Origin: Avimonoglobus sp965151315
GTDB taxonomy: Bacteria; Bacillota; Clostridia; UBA1381
DNA: 64,000 nucleotides
Reading direction: 5' to 3'
Assembly: GCA_965151315.1 (NCBI GenBank)
Contig: CBCTZG010000001.1
Coordinates: 34,439 to 98,438 of the forward strand
Shown: positions 26,455 through 32,851 of the stretch, piece by piece
How positions within the stretch are numbered: the first letter of the stretch is position 1
Layout of the letters: each line of letters opens with the position of its first letter
Made by a program: the position numbers and the translations under genes
Notes under the pieces: model-generated
Seen by the model: only the letters and a program-made list of their open reading frames with translations
Told to the model about the DNA's origin: nothing
Database searches by the model: none

Positions 26455-26640
26455 GTGAAAAATCAAAAACACTTGGGGATTTGTATTGATCAGACGTTAC
26501 ATTATAAGCTGACGTATATTGCCAACTATGAAGGCCGGACGATCAGCGGCCTTTTCACCTGGCTATTTCGGCAGCACATAGAGCATTTTGAAAAGAAGAA
26601 CGGTCCTATTGCACTGCCGGCGCGCCAAAACGAAAATTAA
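26455..26640 (+). CDS. Arc-type ribbon-helix-helix protein, 61 residues
   Basis: GTG start after GAGGTGAG. GICIDQTLHYKLTYIANYEGRTISG and LFTWLFRQHIEHFEKKNGPI fit the Arc-type strand-helix-helix fold; similar 60-residue proteins are common in Clostridia next to mobile or accessory genes. It is transcribed divergently from its distant paralogue at 26107-26295, so the pair may cross-regulate from the shared 160-bp interval. The target is unknown. Confidence 0.75.
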   Translation: MKNQKHLGICIDQTLHYKLTYIANYEGRTISGLFTWLFRQHIEHFEKKNGPIALPARQNEN

Positions 26641-26669
26641 AAAATTCGCCTTGTTTTCCAAAAAAATAC

Positions 26670-26698
26670 TTGACAGTGTGTACTCTCTGTGGTAAAAT
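26670..26698 (+). promoter_or_regulatory. Promoter of tRNA-Trp
   Basis: TTGACA (26670-26675), a 17-bp spacer and TAAAAT (26693-26698), 16 bp before the tRNA. Confidence 0.85.
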
Positions 26699-26714
26699 AG
26701 TTAAGTATTTGTGA

Positions 26715-26790
26715 AGGGGTGTAGCTCAGTTGGTAGAGCATTGGTCTCCAAAACCAAGTGCCCAAGGTTCGAGTCCTTGTACCCCTGCCA
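26715..26790 (+). tRNA. tRNA-Trp (anticodon CCA)
   Basis: A full cloverleaf can be drawn. Acceptor stem AGGGGTG/TACCCCT, D arm AGCTCAGTTGGTAGAGC, anticodon arm TTGGTCTCCAAAACCAA with anticodon CCA, T arm AAGGTTCGAGTCCTT, discriminator G, and an encoded CCA end. Confidence 0.95.
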
Positions 26791-26793
26791 TTG

Positions 26794-26845
26794 TCAAATT
26801 GTCCGCAGGCTTGGAAATAGACCAGGTCTGTGGGCTTTTTAATTT
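26794..26845 (+). terminator. tRNA-Trp terminator, repeated in each 192-bp unit
   Basis: GTCCGCAG pairs with CTGTGGGC (two G-U), with an inner TGG/CCA stem, followed by TTTTT. Equivalent copies lie 192 and 384 bp downstream. Confidence 0.6.
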
Positions 26846-26877
26846 TGCAGCGGTCCAGGTTCTCGCCTTGTGCCGCT

Positions 26878-26921
26878 GGTTTCATTGTCGCGGGCCGCAA
26901 AAGCGCCCGCTCAGTGAAACC
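26878..26921 (+). other. GC-rich hairpin element inside the 192-bp repeat
   Basis: GGTTTCATTGTCGCGGGC pairs with GCCCGCTCAGTGAAACC around CGCAAAAGC, with GCCGC/GCGGC flanks that may extend the stem. A second copy lies at 27070-27113. It resembles a REP-type palindromic element. Confidence 0.6.
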
Positions 26922-27354
26922 GAACCACCGGCGGCTCGCTGATACTGCCGCAGGCAGCGCACCGCCGCCGTCGCCCCTGCCATTGTCAAATTGTCCGCAG
27001 GCTTGGAAATAGACCAGGTCTGTGGGCTTTTTAATTTTGCAGCGGTCCAGGTTCTCGCCTTGTGCCGCTGGTTTCATTGTCGCGGGCCGCAAAAGCGCCC
27101 GCTCAGTGAAACCGAACCACCGGCGGCTCGCTGATACTGCCGCAGGCAGCGCACCGCCGCCGTCGCCCCTGCCATTGTCAAATTGTCCGCAGGCTTGGAA
27201 ATAAATCAGGTCTGTGGGCTTTTTATCTTATCCCACTAATTTTTTTCGGATTTGAACAATTCTGCAATTTGTCGATAAATTAATAGAAGGGTAAATCTTT
27301 AATAGCAGATCTGGAACGGGACAGTTGCACAGAGATAATAGAATAATCTTATTA

Positions 27355-27383
27355 TTGACAAAATTGAAAAAATGTGGTATAAT
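27355..27383 (+). promoter_or_regulatory. Promoter of the polymorphic-toxin array
   Basis: Consensus TTGACA (27355-27360) and TATAAT (27378-27383) with a 17-bp spacer. Confidence 0.85.
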
Positions 27384-27459
27384 TATTGCACTAAGCAACA
27401 TCGACAGAGGGATGAAGTGATTTATTTTTTTAACCCTAAAGTTGCATAATGCAATAATT
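27381..27459 (+). other. Long inverted repeat in the toxin transcript leader
   Basis: AATTATTGCACTAAGCAAC (27381-27399) and GTTGCATAATGCAATAATT (27441-27459) match as inverted repeats in 17 of 19 positions. Inside them AGGG/CCCT can extend the stem. It covers the transcription start and ends just before the ribosome site. Confidence 0.65.
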
Positions 27460-27475
27460 AAGAAAGGAAGATCAG

Positions 27476-29044
27476 ATGGACGAATTGGAAATTGGAAAAG
27501 CGGCTGAAAGCATGGCAAATGACATAATCCGGGATGTTACCTATATATTTGGTATATTTGTTCCCCCAGAAGCGGGTAACAATAGGCTGGACCGCCTGAA
27601 ACAGCGGATCCCTCCGGCTGACCGGAAGCGGATTGATTTTACGGGCAATGCGTTGCTTGCGGAATTAGCTGAAAAAGAATTTATCACCCCATACGACGTG
27701 CTTTCGGCAGAAATCACGGGACGGGTCCGGCAATTTTACGGGGACATTGCCCTGAGCAGTCAAGCCCTGCATGAGCTGGAGAAATATGGAGCACGAAGCG
27801 AAAGGTTTAAGACGCAGTTCGCGGAAAGGGTAAACGCCGCAGCGGATTATGCTGTCACTATGGTGATTAAAGCGCTGGACCGTTCGATCCTACAAAATAA
27901 GGATGTGAAGGGTACGGCGGACGAGATTGCCGAAGCGGTGAAAAAGCGGGCCGAAGCGGCCCAGGCCATGGTGACAGACAGTTATAGACAAATGCTTGTA
28001 TATATGGTATTATGGGAATATCAGGATCAGGGATTCAGCCAATATCAATATATTGCCAAGGATGAGAACTGCTCAACGTGCAGCGGGCTGGACGGGCAGG
28101 TGTTTTCGATTGACGCGGCGCAGACGGGCGAAAACCTTGCGCCCATGCATCCAAACTGTGACTGTGTGACCGGGATCCTGGACGGCGACGGCAAGGTCAT
28201 TTTGACCATAGGCCAGGATGGGTTTCAAAGCGGCGCCGGGGACGATGCTGAGCCGGTACATTGGTATACGCCGCTGCTGCGGATCCCGGAGGACGCGTGG
28301 ACCATGTGGAACGCAATGGCCAATGCGGAATATGAGCGGTTTAAAAATATAACTGGCCCGCTGAGCTTCCTGGACTGGATGACCTATGGTTTGGTCAGCA
28401 GCACGATCGAACGGGGACAGGTAATGCTGAACGATCCAAGCCTGTATCATATAGCCAATTGGCTGACCATGGGCGGCGCGGACATGGTTCAGGGGGCGTT
28501 TATGCCGGAGGAGCCCCTTTCGCTGACCCATTGGCTGGACTCCTTTGGAACGGTGACGGCCGGGTATGGGGCGTATCAGGCGGGGAAGAGACTGCTGGCT
28601 GGGGAAAAGATAGACATACAAAATAAAATAGATTCAAAACAAGGAAATAAAGAACTGGGAATAGATGAGATGGTTGTTTCGGATTCAAAATACCTGAATT
28701 CGTTAGGAGATATTGATTGGGAAAAGTATGCGCCGAATGGCGGATATATACCGAATACAAAAGTGTCTGGCAAGACAATTCAGGCAGGAACAATCATCGA
28801 TAGGTATGGGAGCTATTATGGGAAATATGTTTCTCCGGTAGGAATCCCCTATGAACAGCGGTCATTACCTTATTTTGAGAATGTAAATGCCTATCATAAA
28901 TATGAGGTACTGAAGCCAATAAACAATGTTACGCAAGGAAAAATCTCTGCAGCATTTGGTCAAATCGGTGGTGGTATCCAATATGAACTGCCAGCAACGA
29001 TTAAAGATTTGATTAGAGATGGCTTTTTAAAGGAGATAAAATAA
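27476..29044 (+). CDS. MuF-type polymorphic toxin with C-terminal TNT (NAD+ glycohydrolase) domain
   Basis: 522 residues. The N-terminal part (about 80-235) is a phage Mu gpF/minor-head-like domain, ending in the Cys/His cluster ENCSTCSGLDGQVFS and PMHPNCDCV. A pretoxin linker (about 290-375) contains WLDSFGTVTAGYGAYQAGK, the DNA of which recurs at the two orphan tips downstream. The C-terminal 110 residues match the tuberculosis necrotizing toxin fold: GTIIDRYGSYYGKYVSPVG, RSLPY, YHKYEVLKPI, FGQIGGGIQYELP, with the conserved Arg of DRYG and Gln of GGIQYE. TNT destroys NAD+. No secretion signal is visible. The immunity gene overlaps the stop. AAAGGAAG precedes the ATG. Confidence 0.88.
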   Translation: MDELEIGKAAESMANDIIRDVTYIFGIFVPPEAGNNRLDRLKQRIPPADRKRIDFTGNALLAELAEKEFITPYDVLSAEITGRVRQFYGDIALSSQALHELEKYGARSERFKTQFAERVNAAADYAVTMVIKALDRSILQNKDVKGTADEIAEAVKKRAEAAQAMVTDSYRQMLVYMVLWEYQDQGFSQYQYIAKDENCSTCSGLDGQVFSIDAAQTGENLAPMHPNCDCVTGILDGDGKVILTIGQDGFQSGAGDDAEPVHWYTPLLRIPEDAWTMWNAMANAEYERFKNITGPLSFLDWMTYGLVSSTIERGQVMLNDPSLYHIANWLTMGGADMVQGAFMPEEPLSLTHWLDSFGTVTAGYGAYQAGKRLLAGEKIDIQNKIDSKQGNKELGIDEMVVSDSKYLNSLGDIDWEKYAPNGGYIPNTKVSGKTIQAGTIIDRYGSYYGKYVSPVGIPYEQRSLPYFENVNAYHKYEVLKPINNVTQGKISAAFGQIGGGIQYELPATIKDLIRDGFLKEIK

Positions 29045-29268
29045 TGAACAGAGAAATTCTAAAAAAAATCTTAGAACAAAACGGAATATCGCCAGAATTA
29101 TATAATCTGAATGGTGTTGGAAGAACAGATGAGAGATTTTGTATTGACTGGACAGATAATCAATGGCATGTGTTTTTTAGTGAAAGAGGAAAACGGACAA
29201 CGGATGAAGTTTTTAAAACAGAAGAAGAAGCGTGCATTTTTCTATATAATCAACTGATTGATAAATAA
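29044..29268 (+). CDS. Immunity protein for the TNT toxin (small, Imm59-like)
   Basis: 74 residues, starting at the last base of the toxin stop codon, the usual arrangement for a cognate immunity gene. MNREILKKILEQNGISPELYNLNG, then a beta-rich part (FCIDWTDNQWHVFFSERGKR) and a final helix EEEACIFLYNQLI, resemble small immunity proteins of the Imm59 kind; the family name is from memory and unconfirmed. It is expected to act in the cytosol by binding the TNT domain. It is AT-rich like the toxin tip and unlike the MuF part, as expected when toxin tip and immunity gene move together. Confidence 0.7.
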   Translation: MNREILKKILEQNGISPELYNLNGVGRTDERFCIDWTDNQWHVFFSERGKRTTDEVFKTEEEACIFLYNQLIDK

Positions 29269-29356
29269 TAGATTGATATAATCTATATTTAGTACGTTTT
29301 ATAGGAATGGGCGTGAAAAAATAATTACGGGAAATCAACATTTTTAGAACATCTTC

Positions 29357-29820
29357 GGCTGGACTCCTTTGGAACGGTGATGGCCGGGTATGGGGCGTAT
29401 CAGGCGGGGAAAAGTCTGCGGATAAATGGGAATGGCCGTACACAACCGACAAGTACGGCTAAGAATACCATAACCAGTACAGAAATTTCCGCGGGTACAT
29501 TAAGCAACACTGAAGCCAGAAGATGGTATTTAGAGAATGAAGCAAAAATACCAGAATTAGTTGACAAAAGTTTACCATTAGAGCAACAAGCAAAACAGGC
29601 TTTTAAACTGCGAAATCAGTTTAGAACACGGGCCAGAGATTTAATGGCCGATAGAAAACTTGCAGAATCACTGTATAAAACAGATCCTAATTTAACATGG
29701 GAACAGGTAGTTCAAAAGCAAATTGACAAAGGGCTTTCGGGCGATGATATTTATAAAGCAATTATTGAAAGTGCACAGAGATCCAGATCCAGTGTAAACC
29801 AATTATTAGGATTGGAATAA
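29357..29820 (+). pseudogene. Orphan toxin tip 1: junction sequence plus unidentified toxin domain
   Basis: Bases 29357-29411 repeat the toxin-gene junction (LDSFGTVMAGYGAYQAGK) with almost no change. Before it there is no MuF sequence and no ribosome site, so this is a promoterless C-terminal cassette; the first ATG is internal at 29377. The variable part (about 120 residues) includes EARRWYLENEAKIPELVD, EQQAKQAFKLRNQFRTRARDLM and a QRSRSSVNQLLGLE end. I have a sense of seeing this helical domain at the end of Firmicutes polymorphic toxins but cannot name its activity. The putative immunity gene follows 12 bp downstream. Confidence 0.75.
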
Positions 29821-29832
29821 AGGAGTAAAGAG

Positions 29833-30159
29833 ATGAGTATCAATATAAAAAAGCATATAAATAAGAATGAAGCAAACCGGATCGAATTTTTATTTGTTGG
29901 GTTTGACTATTATGATGGAAACGACTTGATTGCAAAATTATTATGTGAAGATCATGGAATGTTATATGATGAAAAAGTCGACGGAATACACTATCACATT
30001 ATTAAATTACATAAAAATCAAACGCAGTATGAATTAGTTTGGCACGAGGACGTAGGTAATTATATTTTTAGTATGCAACAGGATAATTTTACAATTTTAG
30101 ATCTAGAAAGAAGCCTACAGGCTATCGTGAATAAATTAAATAAGATGCTGGTAGAATAA
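29833..30159 (+). CDS. Putative immunity protein for orphan toxin tip 1
   Basis: 108 residues, with a good ribosome site (AAAGGAG) and ATG at 29833. It is a soluble acidic protein with alternating strands (RIEFLFVGFDYYDGNDL, YHIIKLHKNQTQYELVWHED, GNYIFSMQQDNFTI) and a final amphipathic helix LERSLQAIVNKLNKML. I recognise no family. Position directly after an orphan toxin tip, in the same orientation, is the basis for the call. Unlike the orphan tip it has its own ribosome site, so it can be expressed to protect against siblings that carry the toxin. The 185 bp after it hold no recognisable gene. Confidence 0.65.
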   Translation: MSINIKKHINKNEANRIEFLFVGFDYYDGNDLIAKLLCEDHGMLYDEKVDGIHYHIIKLHKNQTQYELVWHEDVGNYIFSMQQDNFTILDLERSLQAIVNKLNKMLVE

Positions 30160-30344
30160 TTCTCTTTTTATTCTTAAACAATCAGCCATATAAAATTTAA
30201 GAAAGGAAAAACTATAAATTTTTAAGGAAAAGATGTGATTCAAGCAATAAGGAGCAATGGCAAGGTTGAAAAGGCACCATTATTATTGCATTTTAAGTCC
30301 GCAGGCGGTACATGAGGTTGATTTTGTCTAGATGAAAGAGGTTT

Positions 30345-30653
30345 GATCCCTTCGGAACGGTGATGGCCGGGTATGGGGCGTATCAGGCGGGGAAGAATAT
30401 ACCAACAAAGAGAAAAACCAGTCATACAGATAAGGTTAGCGATCGAAGTATAAAATATGGTAGCGATGTAAAATCTGCGGACAAATTAAAACGGCAAATG
30501 GATAGGCGCGGCTGGACTACGGATTCAGTTCGTGACACAGTCGAAAATGCTTTTACTACGCGGAAGGCGATAAACAGAGCAAGGGCAGTCCGCGCTGCGA
30601 AATATATCTGCGCAAAGCCCAATAAAAGTCTTGACATTCCAGGCGCGGTATAG
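30345..30653 (+). pseudogene. Orphan toxin tip 2: junction sequence plus truncated colicin E5-like RNase
   Basis: The junction sequence recurs again at 30345-30397 (FGTVMAGYGAYQAGK). The following domain reads SADKLKRQMDRRGWTTDSV, RDTVENAFTTRKAINRA, which matches the start of colicin E5-type tRNA ribonucleases found at polymorphic-toxin C-termini. After about residue 75 the expected strand part (ATVYYNKDGSYVV-like) is missing and the frame ends in unrelated sequence (KYICAKPNKSLDIPGAV). The toxin is therefore broken. No immunity gene follows. The first ATG (30360) is internal to the junction and has no ribosome site. Confidence 0.72.
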
Positions 30654-30715
30654 TGTATAATGGAAGAAGAGCAAAACCAAAAATTCAGGTTGCAAAACCA
30701 GAAAGTGGGTGTGAT

Positions 30716-31306
30716 ATGTACAGAAATTTTACAGGGATTTCAAGGCTTAGCAATGCCAAATCCCGATCCATCAGCCCGGAGAATTTTACTGGGGAAAAGG
30801 GGCGCGGCGGCATGGCTGTAGAAGGAACGGGTCAAGCCTGTGCCAGAGAACTGGGGCAGGGATGGAAGGTATCGCCGTCTATTCAGATCCAGCCGGGGGA
30901 AACAGCAGTGCTGGCAGATATCCAGGGGCCGGGGATGATCCGGCATATCTGGATTGTGGACGACTGCAAAAGGAACCGGAAGCTGATCCTCAGGATGTAT
31001 TGGGATGGATCCCGGAAGCCGTCTGTAGAGACGCCGATGTCAGATTTCTTTGCCTGCGCCGACTACCAAGAGTATGCCCAGCTGACATCTGCAATGGTAT
31101 GCGTAAATCCAAAACGGGCGTTTAACTGCTATTGGGAGATGCCGTTTTATGAAAATGCCCGGATCACACTGGAAAATATTGATATGGAGAGCGTTACAGT
31201 GTATTACCAGATTGATTATCTGCTTACCGAGCTTTCGTCGGGATTGGGGTATTTTCACGCCCAGTTCCGCCGGACAAACCCGCTGCCGCATACAATCACG
31301 TCATAA
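30716..31306 (+). pseudogene. Truncated DUF2961 (GH172-type) protein, N-terminal half
   Basis: 196 residues of a family normally about 350 long. The N-terminal signature is present: MYRNFTGISRLSNAKSRSIS, ENFTGEKGRGGMA, then GETAVLADIQGPGMIRHIWI, ACADYQEYAQLTSAMVCVNPKRAFNCYWEMPF and YFHAQFRRTNPLP. It stops at once after NPLP, where intact proteins continue into the second beta-sandwich. DUF2961 proteins fold as GH172 glycosidases (fructan/arabinan enzymes); this piece should be inactive. A possible promoter (TTGACA/TATAAT, 19-bp spacer) lies at 30631-30661. A second fragment of the same family lies at 62440. Confidence 0.8.
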
Positions 31307-31333
31307 AATACAATATACTCCTGAAAAGAGATG

Positions 31334-31580
31334 GGTCTTCATGGCAAAATTATCCCCAATTTGCCGCCCAAAGTGTACAGCAAACAGATCTTTATCGTTA
31401 TGGAATGGAAGCGCATGGTCGTCAAAGGTATCTGTGCAAGAAGTGTCAACATCCGTAAGCCACGGATAACTCCCATGCGAGTTTACGCCCGAACGAAGAA
31501 TTATCCCGCCTGCCCCATCTGCGGAAATACTGCACCATGACAATGAAAATTACAGCAGCTGCCGCTGCTGCTGTGTAAAA
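31334..31580 (+). mobile_element. Decayed transposase N-terminus (two zinc-ribbon segments)
   Basis: In shifting frames one can read QQTDLYRYGMEAHGRQRYLC and KKCQHP, then a stop, then RTKNYPACPICGN and HHDNENYSSCRCCC. This is the layout of the paired zinc ribbons at the start of several IS transposases (CPxC...YRYGKD..GRQRYLCKKC, then YPxCPxCG...HHN). Stops and frameshifts show decay; no catalytic part remains and no terminal repeats were found. It sits exactly at the left edge of the AT-rich island. Confidence 0.5.
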
Positions 31581-31595
31581 TCGATGACGATACCG

Positions 31596-32732
31596 TCATG
31601 AATTTTGGCATCGGAATCCTTGCAGCAACGCCAAAGAACCAATTACAGAGCTATTATTTATCAGGTATTTATCTTTACGGCGCAAATCATTCATTACTTC
31701 ATATTCGGGTATTGACAGTCTTAACGCAGCAAGCTGGAAGGCTATACTCTCTTCAAAGCAAAGCTTGAGATTAATCTGTTCATTTTTCCACAAAAACATA
31801 TTTTCAAAATAAGGCGCCATAAAAGAGATTGCGGAATTAATTCCTTTGCCTGATTCAGTTGTATAGTTCCATAGATCTATCCCGAGTTGATATGCTATTT
31901 CGCATATCAGAGCCGCACCGTCAAGAACAAACAGGGAATATGTATAAGATCTTGTTCTATGTAATTCATCGTCAAATGCACCGTCGGAATTAATCTGTTT
32001 ATTTAGAATATCATTTTTAAATTTATTAATGCATTCCGCTATAATCGATTTATTGTGAGTAAATACAGCAAATGCCAAGGCTTGCGCCGTCCACCATACA
32101 GAATGATTATTGTACCAATTTTTTTCGCTAATGCCTTTTTTGCTTTCATTAAGCCATCTAAGATATTCTGAAAACCATACATTTAAACGAAAAAGTTCAT
32201 CGTCAAAACCATCATACTCTGCGATAAAAGATGCTGCATGTATTACAGCCAGTAAGACTTTTGTTTCTATTATTCCGATTCCGCGGCCATCGCATACTCC
32301 TCTTATTGCCTGACCGTATTCAAGGTGGGGATTCATTTTTGACGCAGGGTTTATAAACCAGGTATTTATCAAGAAAACTGCGCGCTTAATATATTTTCGT
32401 TCATCCAGAAAATATCCTGCCTGTGCAAGCAGGAGAACAGTGCTGCACATTTCTTCAAGACATGTTCTATGTTTTGTAAAAATATCAGGATTATGCAAAC
32501 CATCACGGCGAATATATGGCCCGGATGGATTTTCAGGGTCGGGCCACCAATATGGCCCTTCGCTGAAATAATCATGCGGGTCAGCAGATATAACAGGACT
32601 TTTACAGTAAGTAACACTCCAGGGCCCGCTTTCTAGAGCCATTTCGGCCTTGTATTTCAATTCATGCCTAATTTGCGCATTAAGACCGTTCTTTAAATTG
32701 CAGATAAATTTTTTATTTGTAAACACAAACAT
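31596..32732 (-). CDS. Alginate-lyase-family polysaccharide lyase (PF05426-like)
   Basis: 378 residues, an all-helical (alpha/alpha) toroid profile, and no signal peptide, so it is probably intracellular. Family motifs: DPHDYFSEGPYWWPDPENPSGPYIRRDG near residue 50, NNHSVWWTAQALAFAVF (conserved Asn-His), and HRTRSYTYSLFVLDGAALICEIA. Such enzymes cleave uronate-containing chains by beta-elimination; with the GH88 gene at the other end of the island a route for unsaturated uronides is plausible. It is transcribed on the minus strand together with the SLH/WG gene at 32852-34471. A short hairpin (ATGACG/CGTCAT) overlaps its stop. Confidence 0.8.
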   Translation of the reverse strand: MFVFTNKKFICNLKNGLNAQIRHELKYKAEMALESGPWSVTYCKSPVISADPHDYFSEGPYWWPDPENPSGPYIRRDGLHNPDIFTKHRTCLEEMCSTVLLLAQAGYFLDERKYIKRAVFLINTWFINPASKMNPHLEYGQAIRGVCDGRGIGIIETKVLLAVIHAASFIAEYDGFDDELFRLNVWFSEYLRWLNESKKGISEKNWYNNHSVWWTAQALAFAVFTHNKSIIAECINKFKNDILNKQINSDGAFDDELHRTRSYTYSLFVLDGAALICEIAYQLGIDLWNYTTESGKGINSAISFMAPYFENMFLWKNEQINLKLCFEESIAFQLAALRLSIPEYEVMNDLRRKDKYLINNSSVIGSLALLQGFRCQNS

Positions 32733-32851
32733 TATTTCCCTCTTTGGTACAATATTACATAGCTCGCGGCCGGCACCTCAGCATGATTTGCAAGTTATGT
32801 TTTTTATAATTAAAAAGTTATACAAGGTATTCAGCAGGTTTTCTAATAATT

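Larger units (their letters stand above)
26782..27225 (+). repeat. 192-bp tandem repeat, two full copies and a partial third, starting within the tRNA-Trp 3' end
   Basis: Copies begin at 26782, 26974 and 27166. The first two appear identical for 192 bp; the third keeps about 60 bp with three changes. Each unit starts CCCCTGCCATTGTCAAATTG, so the last nine bases of the tRNA are part of the repeat. It then holds a terminator-like stem (GTCCGCAG/CTGTGGGC before a T-run) and a GC-rich hairpin. The open frames inside the units repeat with them and are not considered genes. The rest of 27226-27354 shows nothing. Confidence 0.9.

Noticed and set aside
26637..27204. Open frames on both strands across the 192-bp repeats (60 residues repeated exactly, and a 151-residue minus-strand frame)
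   Set aside because: They repeat with the DNA unit, run through the tRNA and terminators, and have no ribosome sites.
26782..27225. CRISPR-like array
   Set aside because: Units are 192 bp, directly adjacent and identical throughout, without spacers or cas genes.
27476..30159. Prophage
   Set aside because: Only the MuF-type domain is phage-like; no integrase, terminase, portal, capsid, tail or lysis gene is present nearby.
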